A stretch of 20,414 nt of DNA, from positions 1 to 20,414 of the forward strand of contig JBKJVQ010000282.1 in the NCBI GenBank assembly GCA_046717125.1, given 5' to 3'. Source of the DNA: JBKJVQ01 sp046717125. GTDB taxonomy: Bacteria; Pseudomonadota; Alphaproteobacteria; Rhizobiales; Methyloligellaceae. Each line of letters opens with the position of its first letter. The stretch's first letter is position 1. The notes under the pieces are model-generated. The model was not told the origin of the DNA. It ran no database searches and saw nothing but the letters and a program-made list of their open reading frames with translations. Positions 1-7,291 of the stretch are shown here, one piece after another. The position numbers and the translations under genes were made by a program.

Positions 1-1521
1 CGACAGCGGCAGGTTGGACCAGTCGGAATTGGCCGTGACATGGAACAGGACGAGCCAGCCGTCGCCCTGCTGCCTCGCTGTCACCAGCGGCGTGCCGTCG
101 GCGAGCCGCGCCCAAACCAGCGCCTGCCCAATCGCGGCGGGATCGGCAAGCACCTGGCGCGTGACAGTAACGTCCTCCGGAACGGCAAGTCCCGCGAAGG
201 GTCCGCCCTCCTCGAATGGCGCGAGCGGCTGCGGTGTCGACCAGGACAGAGCGCCGCCGAGCGATCGTCCGCCAGCCCGCAGCGCCACCGGCATCAGCGC
301 GTCGCCGCCCTGCTCGAGTTTCGGTCCGGCGAAACGCACGATCACGCCGCCCTCATCGATGAAGGTGCGGAGCTTCTTCACCGCGTCTTCGGGGAGCTTG
401 CCGACATCGGCGAGGATGAGCGATGTGACCTTCTCGTTCTCCATCTGGTCGACGGCATGAACGAGATTGGGATCGCGCGAAGGCACGAGATCGGCGTAGG
501 GCCGGAGCGCGCGCTCGACATAATAGAGAGGCGAGAGGAGCGGCTGGTTCAGTTCCGCCGCTTCGCCCGAAATGATCCCCACCCGCCGCCAGCGAGACCT
601 TGCGTCGAGCAGCGAGACCTCGCCGGCCGATCGCTCGCCCTCAATTTCGAGACGCGCCGCCAGATTGCGGATTTCGAGCGGAAGATCGATCTTTGCCGCC
701 GCCTCGCGCGCGCCGGCCTGCAACGCGAACGGCGCTTCGGCCAGCCGCTCGCCGCGTGCGCTCAGCGCCACGACCGCGCCTTCGCGCGCGCCGCCGGACG
801 GATTGAGCACAAGGCCCTCGAGCTCGCCTTTGCCGCTCGTGGCGCGGAGGCCGAGCGCGGCTTCCTGCGGACCGGGGCGCAGTGTCGTCAGTGTTCCGAA
901 TTTCGCCAACACGTCCGTCAGCGCGCCGGCGTTGCCGTGGTCCAGCCCGTCGGAAAGAAAGACGACGGCCAAGCCGCTCTGGTTCTTCAGCTTGTCGGTC
1001 AGGCGCTTCGCAAGGCCCGCGCGATCCGGCGCATAGGGAAGCGGCCCGATGCCCTCCAGCCGGTCGTTCGCTTCGTCGGCCGCCAGCGGATCTGTGAGTG
1101 TTTCGGGGTTCGCGGTCGGCGCGAGGATAACGGTACGATCGTCGCGCCCGGCGCGGCCGATAAAGGATTGCGCCGCATCGCGCATGCGGTCCCAACCCGC
1201 GCCGGAGGCCCAGCCATTGTCTATCACGAGCAGCAGCGGCCCCGTGCCGCCAAGCGCCTCGCGGTCAGGATTGAGGACCGGCTTCGCCAGCGCGAAGATT
1301 ACGAGGGCAGCGAGCAGCATGCGCAGCAGCGTCAGCCACCACGGACTGTGCGCCGGCGTCTGCTCCTGCGTTTCGAGATCCTTGAGAAGCCGCGTCGGCG
1401 GGAACACGACCTGGTTCGGCCGGGGTGGCGTCATGCGCAGCAGCCACCAGATCGCCGGCAGCGCGAGCAGCCCCGCCAGCAGCATCGGCGACAGGAAGCC
1501 CAGCGGACCGAGCGCCATCAT
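1..1521 (-). CDS. BatA-like / DUF4159-type membrane protein (3' end beyond window)
   Basis: The minus-strand frame is open from an ATG at 1521 to the left edge (507 codons, no stop), so the C-terminus is missing. Residues 1-80 form a BatA-type N-terminus: a hydrophobic helix at about 7-28, a cytoplasmic linker containing TPPRPNQVVFPPTRLL, and a second helix at about 61-80. A vWA-like region follows (LLLVIDNGW near residue 100), but the metal-site motif DxSxS is degenerate (DNGWA). Further on are a second Rossmann-like stretch (SLILADVGKLPEDAVKKL) and a GATase-like region ending near VLFHVTANSDW. Known relatives in Hyphomicrobiales are long (often over 900 residues) and end in DUF4159; that part would lie outside the window. 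The start overlaps the DUF58 stop by 4 bp (ATGA), and a second ATG at 1518 is possible. The likely role is an inner-membrane partner of the MoxR/DUF58 pair; its substrate is unknown. Confidence 0.85.
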   Translation of the reverse strand, partial: MMALGPLGFLSPMLLAGLLALPAIWWLLRMTPPRPNQVVFPPTRLLKDLETQEQTPAHSPWWLTLLRMLLAALVIFALAKPVLNPDREALGGTGPLLLVIDNGWASGAGWDRMRDAAQSFIGRAGRDDRTVILAPTANPETLTDPLAADEANDRLEGIGPLPYAPDRAGLAKRLTDKLKNQSGLAVVFLSDGLDHGNAGALTDVLAKFGTLTTLRPGPQEAALGLRATSGKGELEGLVLNPSGGAREGAVVALSARGERLAEAPFALQAGAREAAAKIDLPLEIRNLAARLEIEGERSAGEVSLLDARSRWRRVGIISGEAAELNQPLLSPLYYVERALRPYADLVPSRDPNLVHAVDQMENEKVTSLILADVGKLPEDAVKKLRTFIDEGGVIVRFAGPKLEQGGDALMPVALRAGGRSLGGALSWSTPQPLAPFEEGGPFAGLAVPEDVTVTRQVLADPAAIGQALVWARLADGTPLVTARQQGDGWLVLFHVTANSDWSNLPLS

Positions 1522-2489
1522 GCCTGCACGTCTCCGCCCACCGAGGCTTCGGCCCACGCGCTCGACGCGCGCGCCCGGTAATTGCTTTCGAGGCCGGCGA
1601 GCCGGTTATGCAGCGCGAGCAACGGTTCTTCGGGGGGACGATCGGTCCGATGAATAAGAAACGACCAGCCGATGCGCTGGGTTTCCTCGCGAAGCGCATC
1701 GCGATGGGCGGCGAGGCGCGCGCGGTACTGGTCGCGCAGCGTCTCGGCGCGGCCGGCGATGAAGCGGTCGCGGCCTTCGCTGGCGGCGAATTCCGTACGT
1801 CCCTCGTAGGGCAGCGTTTCCTCCGCGGGATCCATGATCTGGATGAGATGGCCGCGCACGCCCTGTGCAGCAAGCGTCCGCAGCCCCGCCGCGGTCTCCG
1901 GTACGGGCTCAAGAAAATCGCTGAACAGGAGACAGGCCGACCATCTGCTGAGCGCCACAGAGGGCGGCAGACTTTCGGGCCGGCCTGCCTCGCGGGCGTA
2001 GTGCTCGGCCAGCCTGCGAGTCGCATAGCGCCCCGACACCGGCATGCCGCCGATGGAGCCGACGCGCTCTCCGCCCCGCGCCAGCAATTCCGCCATCGCC
2101 AATCCGAGAACGAGGGCGCGATCGGCCTTCATGACCTTCGACAGGGAGGAACGGAACAGCATGGACTCCGAATGATCGATCCAGAACCAGACTGTGTGAG
2201 CCGCTTCCCACTCCCGCTCGCGGACAAAGAGATGATCGGAACTCGCCGAACGCCGCCAGTCGATCCCCGAGCGCGGGTCGGTGTTCTCAAAATGCCGGAA
2301 TTGCCAGAACGTCTCGCCGGGACCCGCGCGCCTGCGCCCGTGGATGCCGTGCGAAACGGTGTGCGCGACGCGCTGCGCCTCGACCAGAAGCGCCGGGACG
2401 CGCGCGGCCAGCGCATGCGCTTCGCTCTCCCGGTGCTCGGGATCGAAACGCGCAGCCATCGCCCCGAGGCTTGCCGCGACGGAACTCAC
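1518..2489 (-). CDS. DUF58 domain-containing protein (vWA-like)
   Basis: This 323-residue soluble protein belongs to the DUF58 family that accompanies MoxR ATPases. Diagnostic pieces are the GRRRAGPGETFWQFRHFE segment (about 51-68), the D-x-R-x-IDWRRSASSDHLFVRE block (about 71-91), and a vWA strand ending in DHSES at about 105-109. That is an intact DxSxS metal-ion motif, unlike the BatA-like neighbour. No membrane segment is evident, which fits the short DUF58 form. The start is GTG at 2489, chosen because it overlaps the moxR stop by 4 bp (GTGA) and suggests translational coupling; MAARFDPEHR, 10 residues in, is an alternative start. Function is inferred from the family: it probably works with the MoxR ATPase in assembly or metal loading of an unknown client. 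The family assignment is firm and the role is not. Confidence 0.9.
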   Translation of the reverse strand: MSSVAASLGAMAARFDPEHRESEAHALAARVPALLVEAQRVAHTVSHGIHGRRRAGPGETFWQFRHFENTDPRSGIDWRRSASSDHLFVREREWEAAHTVWFWIDHSESMLFRSSLSKVMKADRALVLGLAMAELLARGGERVGSIGGMPVSGRYATRRLAEHYAREAGRPESLPPSVALSRWSACLLFSDFLEPVPETAAGLRTLAAQGVRGHLIQIMDPAEETLPYEGRTEFAASEGRDRFIAGRAETLRDQYRARLAAHRDALREETQRIGWSFLIHRTDRPPEEPLLALHNRLAGLESNYRARASSAWAEASVGGDVQA

Positions 2490-3484
2490 TTCAGCGGCTC
2501 GACCAGCCGGCCGATGATGTCGGGCAACTGGACCCCTTCGGCGCGCGCCGCGAAAGTCAGCGCCATGCGGTGCTTGAGGGTGGGCTCGGCGAGATCGACC
2601 ACGTCGTCGACGGATGGCGCGAGCCTTCCCTCCAGCATCGCCTTGGCCCGGACGGCGAGCATCAGCGCCTGCGAGGCGCGCGGGCCGGGGCCCCAGGCGA
2701 TCAGCCGGTCAGTTTCACTGGACGCGCCCTCGCCCGGACGCGCGGAGCGCACGAGCTTCAGGATCGCATCGACGACCTGCTCGCCGACGGGGATCTGGCG
2801 CACCATGCGCTGCGCCATCATCAACTCGTTCGCCGAGAAGATCGCCTTCAGCGTGCGCTGCTCATTGCCCGTCGTGGCGTAGAGCATCTTCCGCTCTGCG
2901 GCCTCGTCGGGGTAGGACACGTCGACCTGCAGCAGAAAACGGTCGAGCTGTGCTTCAGGGAGCGGATAGGTGCCTTCCTGCTCCAGCGGGTTCTGGGTCG
3001 CGAGCACATGAAAGGGCTTCGGCACGTCATGACGTTCTCCCGCGACCGTCACATGGTGCTCCTGCTTCGCCTGCAGCAGCGCCGACTGGGTTTTTGGGCT
3101 CGCGCGATTGATCTCGTCCGCCATCAGAAGTTGCGTGAAGACCGGGCCCTTGACGAAGCGGAACGCGCGCCGGCGATCGGCAGTCTCCTCAAGAACTTCG
3201 GAGCCGACGATGTCCGACGGCATCAGGTCAGGCGTGAACTGGATACGCTTGGCGTCGATCCCGAGAACGGAAGACAGCGTCTCAACCAGCATCGTTTTGG
3301 CGAGACCGGGTACGCCGATGAGCAGCGCATGGCCGCCGGCCAGAAGGGTGACGAGCGTGAGATCGATCACGCGCTCCTGTCCGAAAATGACGGTGCCGGT
3401 CGCTTCACGGATTGCGGCGATTTTTCCTACGGTCTCGTCGAGCTTGTCGAGGAGATGCGTGTCAGTTTGACTGATGCTTGCCAT
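2486..3484 (-). CDS. MoxR-family AAA+ ATPase
   Basis: A 332-residue AAA+ ATPase of the MoxR class. Walker A is GVPGLAKT (57-64), Walker B is LLMADEIN (119-126), the sensor-1 region reads LATQNP followed by LEQEGTYPLPEAQLDRFL, and a C-terminal lid begins at about residue 220. The open frame extends upstream to 3640, but that extension is basic, Cys-rich and unlike the family. The ATG at 3484 gives the usual MASISQTDTH-type N-terminus. MoxR proteins act as ATP-driven chaperones for vWA-containing partners, often for cofactor insertion. Here the next two minus-strand genes are a DUF58 protein and a BatA-like protein, the standard arrangement. The gene is first in the operon and diverges from the DUF1285 gene across 96 bp. 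No convincing Shine-Dalgarno precedes the ATG; a TATATT lies only 7 nt upstream on the minus strand. Confidence 0.93.
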   Translation of the reverse strand: MASISQTDTHLLDKLDETVGKIAAIREATGTVIFGQERVIDLTLVTLLAGGHALLIGVPGLAKTMLVETLSSVLGIDAKRIQFTPDLMPSDIVGSEVLEETADRRRAFRFVKGPVFTQLLMADEINRASPKTQSALLQAKQEHHVTVAGERHDVPKPFHVLATQNPLEQEGTYPLPEAQLDRFLLQVDVSYPDEAAERKMLYATTGNEQRTLKAIFSANELMMAQRMVRQIPVGEQVVDAILKLVRSARPGEGASSETDRLIAWGPGPRASQALMLAVRAKAMLEGRLAPSVDDVVDLAEPTLKHRMALTFAARAEGVQLPDIIGRLVEPLK

Positions 3485-3580
3485 GGCCGGGAATATACAC
3501 TCCGAGTCTATGCGCCCCAGCGAAAGTCGCAGGCGGGCGGTCACAAATCTGTTGTCCAGCTTACAGCACCGTAATCTTGA

Positions 3581-4132
3581 ATGGCATCTTCCAAACCAAC
3601 CGAGGCGCAAGGCGGATCGTCGCTGCTCGACCTTGCTCACAGGCTACCCGAGCCGGGCGCGCGCGGCCCCGCGCCGGTCGAACAGTGGAACCCGGATCAC
3701 TGCGGCGACGTCGGGCTATCCATCGACCGCGACGGAGTCTGGCGGCACCAAGGCGATCCGATCCTTCGCGAACGTCTGGTCAGGCTGTTCGCGACCGTCC
3801 TGCGCAAGGACGAGGACGGCAAGCACTACCTCGTCACGCCGGTCGAGAAGATCGTCATCCATGTCGTCGATGCGCCGTTCCTCGCCGTCGCCATGCGCGT
3901 GGAGGGATCGGGCGAGGACCAGCGCCTCGTGTTCACGACCAATGTTGGAGACGAGGTGACGGCCGGCGCGGACCATCCGATCGCGGTGCGCGGCGGCAAG
4001 CCTTACTTGCGCGTGCGCGGGCGGCTCGACGCAAGGCTGACCCGCGCCGTCTATTACGAGCTTGCGGAGCTCGCCGAGAACGGCCGCGTGACGAGCGATG
4101 GACAGACATTCCGGATCGATGAACCCGCATGA
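3581..4132 (+). CDS. DUF1285 domain-containing protein
   Basis: This 183-residue soluble protein matches the DUF1285 family pattern: WNPDHCGDVGLSIDRDGVW (about 36-54), then GDPILRERLVRLFATVLRKD (58-77), LVTPVEKIVIHVVDAPFLAV, and a C-terminal part with YYELAELAE. The family is conserved in Alphaproteobacteria and has no established biochemical role; a PH-like fold is the general expectation, not something visible here. It is the first gene of the plus-strand group DUF1285, Nudix, DUF6111-like, cca and faces moxR across a short divergent region. The ATG at 3581 lacks an obvious Shine-Dalgarno, but the frame upstream contains no better start. The 3' end overlaps the possible starts of the Nudix gene. 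Confidence 0.88.
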   Translation: MASSKPTEAQGGSSLLDLAHRLPEPGARGPAPVEQWNPDHCGDVGLSIDRDGVWRHQGDPILRERLVRLFATVLRKDEDGKHYLVTPVEKIVIHVVDAPFLAVAMRVEGSGEDQRLVFTTNVGDEVTAGADHPIAVRGGKPYLRVRGRLDARLTRAVYYELAELAENGRVTSDGQTFRIDEPA

Positions 4133-4748
4133 TCCGATGACGGACTATACGGCGGATGATCTGCGCCGGCGTGCCACCGCAGCGTTGGGTGAGGTCCGCG
4201 TTTGCCCGGGCGAAGCCGCGATCAACGAAAATTACGTGGCGCTCGATCCCGCGAGCCTTCGCGCCGCCGCCGTGCTCGTTCCCGTGATCGATCGCGCGCC
4301 GGAGGCGACCGTTCTTTTCACCGTGCGTACTGCGCATCTCCCCGCGCATGCAGCCGAGATCGCATTCCCCGGCGGCAAGATCGAAGCAACTGACGCCTCA
4401 CCCGTCGAGGCGGCGCTTCGCGAAGCGCAGGAGGAAATCGGTCTTGATCGGAAGCGTATCGAGATCCTCGGGCGGCTCGATTCCTGGCGCACAGGCACGG
4501 GCTACCAGATCGAGCCGGTTCTCGCCATCGTTCGTCCGCCGCTGTCGCTGATTCTCGATGCTTTCGAAGTCGTCGAAACTTTCGAGGCGCCGCTGCGCTT
4601 TCTCATGTCCGAAGAAAACTATGCGACCGAGAACCGCGAATGGCGCGGCACCCGACGCATATTTCATACGATTCCGTTCGGCGATCGCTATATCTGGGGT
4701 GCGACCGCCGGCATTCTCCGGCACATGCGCGAAAGGCTCTATGGCTGA
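4119..4748 (+). CDS. Nudix hydrolase, CoA pyrophosphatase family (NudL-like)
   Basis: A 209-residue Nudix enzyme predicted to cleave the diphosphate of coenzyme A or acyl-CoA to 3',5'-ADP and 4'-phosphopantetheine products. The CoA-specific signature upstream of the Nudix box is clear: LFTVRTAHLPAHAAEIAFPGG (about 67-86), running into the Nudix box with REAQEEIGL (101-109), whose REXXEE residues bind catalytic Mg2+ or Mn2+. This combination is the UPF0035/NuCoA pattern. Three in-frame starts exist (4098, 4119, 4137). I chose 4119 (MNPHDPMTDY); 4137 is nearly as likely, and 4098 would overlap DUF1285 by 35 bp. The stop (TGA, 4746-4748) shares its last base with the next ATG, so the downstream gene is probably translationally coupled. 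Confidence 0.9.
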   Translation: MNPHDPMTDYTADDLRRRATAALGEVRVCPGEAAINENYVALDPASLRAAAVLVPVIDRAPEATVLFTVRTAHLPAHAAEIAFPGGKIEATDASPVEAALREAQEEIGLDRKRIEILGRLDSWRTGTGYQIEPVLAIVRPPLSLILDAFEVVETFEAPLRFLMSEENYATENREWRGTRRIFHTIPFGDRYIWGATAGILRHMRERLYG

Positions 4749-5002
4749 TGTGGCGTGTCGTCCTGATCGACCTCTTCATGTTCGCGCTGCCCTTCATTGC
4801 GTACGCAATCTGGCTGCGCACGCGGGCGGGCGCCAACGACAGTTGGGGCAACGCTCCGTTTCTTGCCCTGATCGCCACCGGCTTTGCTCTGGTCGTGGTG
4901 GCGATGGCGGTCTTGATCGCGTTCGGAGGGTTCGGCACGGAGCGCCAGTACAGCCCCGCGGTGTTTGAAGAGGGTGTCCTGAAACCCGGCCAGTTCGACT
5001 GA
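4748..5002 (+). CDS. Small inner-membrane protein, DUF6111-like
   Basis: An 84-residue protein with two predicted membrane helices, about residues 3-21 (WRVVLIDLFMFALPFIAYA) and about 38-60 (a Leu/Ala/Val-rich run ending LIAFGG), then a short polar tail GTERQYSPAVFEEG. The start is ATG at 4748, sharing one base with the Nudix stop (TGATG). A longer in-frame reading from 4640 is only the shadow of the Nudix gene. I recognise it as the DUF6111-type protein usually found between the CoA pyrophosphatase and cca in Hyphomicrobiales, mostly from size and position. No function is known. The five-base gap to cca (5003-5007) implies co-transcription. Confidence 0.8.
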   Translation: MWRVVLIDLFMFALPFIAYAIWLRTRAGANDSWGNAPFLALIATGFALVVVAMAVLIAFGGFGTERQYSPAVFEEGVLKPGQFD

Positions 5003-5007
5003 CCGCC

Positions 5008-6612
5008 ATGGGCGAAGACGCCGACAACGCGCTCCCTTCGCTTGCCGATGCGGAATTCCTTTTGCGGCCCGCGACGCGGCGCGTGATGGATATCCTGAAC
5101 GGTTCCGGCATTGAGACGCGCGCCGTGGGCGGGGCGGTGCGAGACGCGCTGATGGGCCGGACCGTGCGCGACGTCGATCTGGCGACCACCGCGCATCCGC
5201 ACAAGGTCGCCGAACTCGCGAAGGCCGCCGGGCTCCGCGTCGCACCGACCGGCATCGACCATGGCACGCTGACGGTGATCGCCGACGGCAAGCCGTTCGA
5301 GGTCACCACGCTCAGGGAAGATGTCGAAACTTTTGGGCGGCGCGCGAAGGTCGCCTTCGGTGGCGACTGGGAAACTGACGCGATGCGGCGCGATTTCACG
5401 ATCAATGCGCTCTATGCCTCGGCGGACGGCAAGGTCTTCGATCCGCTGGACGGCTATGCCGATCTCTTTCCGCCACACATCCGTTTCATCGGCGATCCGA
5501 AGGACCGGATCCGCGAAGACTATTTGCGCATCCTGCGCCTATTCCGGTTCTACGCTGAAATTGCGGGATCGACTCCCGATACGGACGGCCTGATGGCCTG
5601 CGTCCGGCTGCGATCCGGGCTTACGTTCCTCTCCGTCGAGCGGGTCCACGCCGAATTCGTGCGTCTGCTTGCCGCTAACGGCGCGATGCGCGCAATCGAT
5701 CTGATGTTCGACCATGGCCTTCTCGTCGCGCTCCTCACGCAGGCGCCGAAACTCGGACATCTGGCGCGACTTTGCGCGATCGAGAATGCACTGGCCGCTC
5801 CAGCCGATCCGATGCTGAGGCTGGCTGCACTCGCTCTCTATGTCGAAGAGGACGCGGGCCGTCTCGCCCGCCGCTTCAATCTGTCCAATGCCGAACGCCG
5901 GGTGCTGCGAGACGCCGCTCGAGCCGGGAACATTGATGCCGCGATGGATGGGCGAGAGGCCCGCCGGGCGCTCTACGATCTCGGCCCCGATGCCTGGCGC
6001 CGGGCGGTTCTCATGACCTGGACCCGCGCCGGCGCAACGCCCGAGGACGCCGCGTGGCGCGCGCTGGCAGAACTGCCCGATCACCGGTCGGCGCCCGCAT
6101 TTTCCGTGACCGGTTATGATCTGATGCAGCTCGGCTTCGCGCCGGGGCCACAAATCGGCGCCATGCTGCGGCGCCTCGAACAGGACTGGATCAACAGCGA
6201 TTTCAGCCTCGAACGCGAAGCCCTTCTCCAGCGCGCCCGATCACGATGTGATCGGATTCGAAAATTTGAGCATGATGTCGTCCGAAAACCGCTTCACACT
6301 TTTCGGCATCATGCTCTAGTCATGCCAAACAGACGATGGGCAAACCTCGCCGCAGGAAGACGCCGCGAGCGCAAACGGGGGACGACCATGGCGCTTGAAC
6401 TGAACCAGCCGCTGGCCAGCAACCGTGCGGCAAAGTACGTCTTCGGCATCGCCGCGCTAACGAGCGCGGCGCTGGGCCTGCTCTTCTTCCTGTTCGCGCC
6501 CCAGATCGGCGTCGATGCAACGACCGGCCGCTGGATTGCCGCCGCCTTCCTGTTCGTCGCGGTTACCGATATCGCGCTGATCCTTTTCTGGGACCGGATT
6601 TCGCGGCGGTAG
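5008..6612 (+). CDS. cca: CCA tRNA nucleotidyltransferase, read-through into a downstream membrane ORF
   Basis: The enzyme adds or repairs the 3'-terminal CCA of tRNAs. Residues 1 to about 410 are a class II nucleotidyltransferase: motif A GGAVRDALMGRTVRDVDLAT (about 37-56, with the DVD metal-binding acids), the RRDFTINALY segment (about 129-138), EDYLRILRLFRFYAEI (about 170-185), and a helical body ending near DWINSDFSLEREALLQRA. The family usually ends around 400-420 residues. Here no stop occurs: the frame continues through palindromic repeat DNA (6239-6316), then a basic stretch (RRRERKRGTT), then the whole of a small two-helix membrane protein (from 6388) to TAG at 6612, giving 534 residues. 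Whether the full fusion accumulates, or the two parts are made separately, cannot be told from sequence. ATG 5008 follows the DUF6111-like stop by 5 bp. Confidence 0.85.
   Translation: MGEDADNALPSLADAEFLLRPATRRVMDILNGSGIETRAVGGAVRDALMGRTVRDVDLATTAHPHKVAELAKAAGLRVAPTGIDHGTLTVIADGKPFEVTTLREDVETFGRRAKVAFGGDWETDAMRRDFTINALYASADGKVFDPLDGYADLFPPHIRFIGDPKDRIREDYLRILRLFRFYAEIAGSTPDTDGLMACVRLRSGLTFLSVERVHAEFVRLLAANGAMRAIDLMFDHGLLVALLTQAPKLGHLARLCAIENALAAPADPMLRLAALALYVEEDAGRLARRFNLSNAERRVLRDAARAGNIDAAMDGREARRALYDLGPDAWRRAVLMTWTRAGATPEDAAWRALAELPDHRSAPAFSVTGYDLMQLGFAPGPQIGAMLRRLEQDWINSDFSLEREALLQRARSRCDRIRKFEHDVVRKPLHTFRHHALVMPNRRWANLAAGRRRERKRGTTMALELNQPLASNRAAKYVFGIAALTSAALGLLFFLFAPQIGVDATTGRWIAAAFLFVAVTDIALILFWDRISRR
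6239..6316. repeat. Rhizobial-type palindromic repeat element inside the cca reading frame
   Basis: The outer arms GAGCATGATG (6268-6277) and CATCATGCTC (6307-6316) are exact reverse complements. Inside them CCGAAAA (6282-6288) pairs with TTTTCGG (6300-6306) around an 11-nt loop, with four unpaired bases (TCGT) on the left arm. Just upstream, GATCAC-GAT-GTGATC (6239-6253) is a second perfect small palindrome. The GAGCATGAT...CCGAAAA...TTTTCGG...ATCATGCTC layout resembles dispersed intergenic repeats common in Rhizobiales chromosomes (from memory of the family, not a search). It lies between the conserved end of cca and the start of the small membrane gene, contains no in-frame stop, and has no U-run, so it is not a classic terminator. 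Confidence 0.8.
6388..6612 (+). CDS. Small two-helix membrane protein (in frame with cca)
   Basis: A possible independent 74-residue gene starting at ATG 6388, preceded by a purine-rich GGGGGAC about 5-10 nt upstream that could serve as a ribosome binding site. It has two hydrophobic helices, about residues 15-37 (AKYVFGIAALTSAALGLLFF onward) and about 48-68 (WIAAAFLFVAVTDIALILFW), and ends in a basic tail DRISRR. Compact size, a good start context and a polar N-terminus (MALELNQPLASNRA) suggest it evolved as its own gene. It is in frame with cca, with no intervening stop, so it may also be made as the C-terminus of a cca read-through product. I do not recognise a named family. Its last 50 bases overlap the 3' end of lutC on the other strand. 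Confidence 0.6.
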   Translation: MALELNQPLASNRAAKYVFGIAALTSAALGLLFFLFAPQIGVDATTGRWIAAAFLFVAVTDIALILFWDRISRR

Positions 6613-7291
6613 ACGCGTCCTTCCAGAGAAAGACGTGCAGCGCGCGAGGGCCGTGCGCGCCGAACACAATCGTCTGCTCGATGTCCGCAGAACGCGAAGG
6701 ACCGCCGATCAGATTGATCGCGCGCGGCGGCCATTCCGCGCCGCACAGCGATCTCAACCGGTCGAACGCGTCCTCGTAGGACGGAAGCACGTCCGACGCC
6801 CGAAGCAGGACAAAGACGATATCCGGCAGAAAACTGAGAGTTGTCGGATTATCCCGGCCGGACACGACGAACAGCGTTCCAGTTTCGGCCGCGGCCGCCG
6901 GCGCATGTACCAAGGATGGCACATCGCTTCCGGCTGCAATTCGGCGTTCGACGTCGGGAGCAACGTCCCACGGAAGATCAGCAAAAATGGGATCAGCGCC
7001 CGTGACGAGCCTCAGCCGCGGGCCGCGTTCCCGCAACAGGCTCTTGATCTGCATGACGATCTCTTCTCCCGCCGAGGCACGCGAGACCGTTGCGCCGTTA
7101 TCCCGCAGACGTTTTTCCAGTGCCGAGAGCCGCACAGTACCGCGCAGTTGCGCGCGCGCCGGCAGCACGCTTCGCGGCCTGTCTGCGATCCGCTGACGGA
7201 CAATTTCGGCGCGGGCGGGATCGTTCCTGTACGATTCGCGAACCCGCCGGATACGGCCCAGAATCGTCTCGCGGTCCATCGCGCCGGTCAT
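6563..7291 (-). CDS. lutC: LutC/YkgG family lactate utilization protein C
   Basis: This 242-residue member of the LutC/YkgG (DUF162) family is the third subunit of the LutABC L-lactate oxidation system. Family marks are the N-terminal MDRETILGRIRRV helix, the central DVPSLVHAPAAAAETGTLFV stretch (as in the substrate-like fold shared with LutB), then LSFLPDIVFVLL, and the late block NLIGGPSRSADIEQTIVFGA followed by GPRALHVFLW. The start is ATG at 7291, overlapping the lutB stop (ATGA). Readings extending to 7360 are a shadow of lutB. Relatives usually end soon after LHVFL; here about 19 further residues, Lys/Arg/Ser-rich, run to TAA at 6563 and overlap the converging membrane gene by 50 bp. 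The substrate is inferred from the operon; other 2-hydroxy acids cannot be excluded. Confidence 0.92.
   Translation of the reverse strand: MTGAMDRETILGRIRRVRESYRNDPARAEIVRQRIADRPRSVLPARAQLRGTVRLSALEKRLRDNGATVSRASAGEEIVMQIKSLLRERGPRLRLVTGADPIFADLPWDVAPDVERRIAAGSDVPSLVHAPAAAAETGTLFVVSGRDNPTTLSFLPDIVFVLLRASDVLPSYEDAFDRLRSLCGAEWPPRAINLIGGPSRSADIEQTIVFGAHGPRALHVFLWKDASTAAKSGPRKGSARYR

Noticed and set aside
40..1581. A 513-residue plus-strand open frame opposite the BatA-like gene
   Set aside because: Highly Arg/Gln/His-rich translation with no domain pattern; the minus-strand reading has clear helices and family motifs. High-GC antisense shadow.
1425..3574. Long plus-strand frames (485 and 367 residues) opposite DUF58 and moxR
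   Set aside because: Both are antisense to genes with intact Walker motifs and DUF58 blocks, and their own translations lack any recognisable motif.
6268..6316. The palindromic repeat as a transcription terminator for cca
   Set aside because: The hairpin is followed by TAGTCATG, not a T-run, and the frame remains open through it; a dispersed repeat explains it better.
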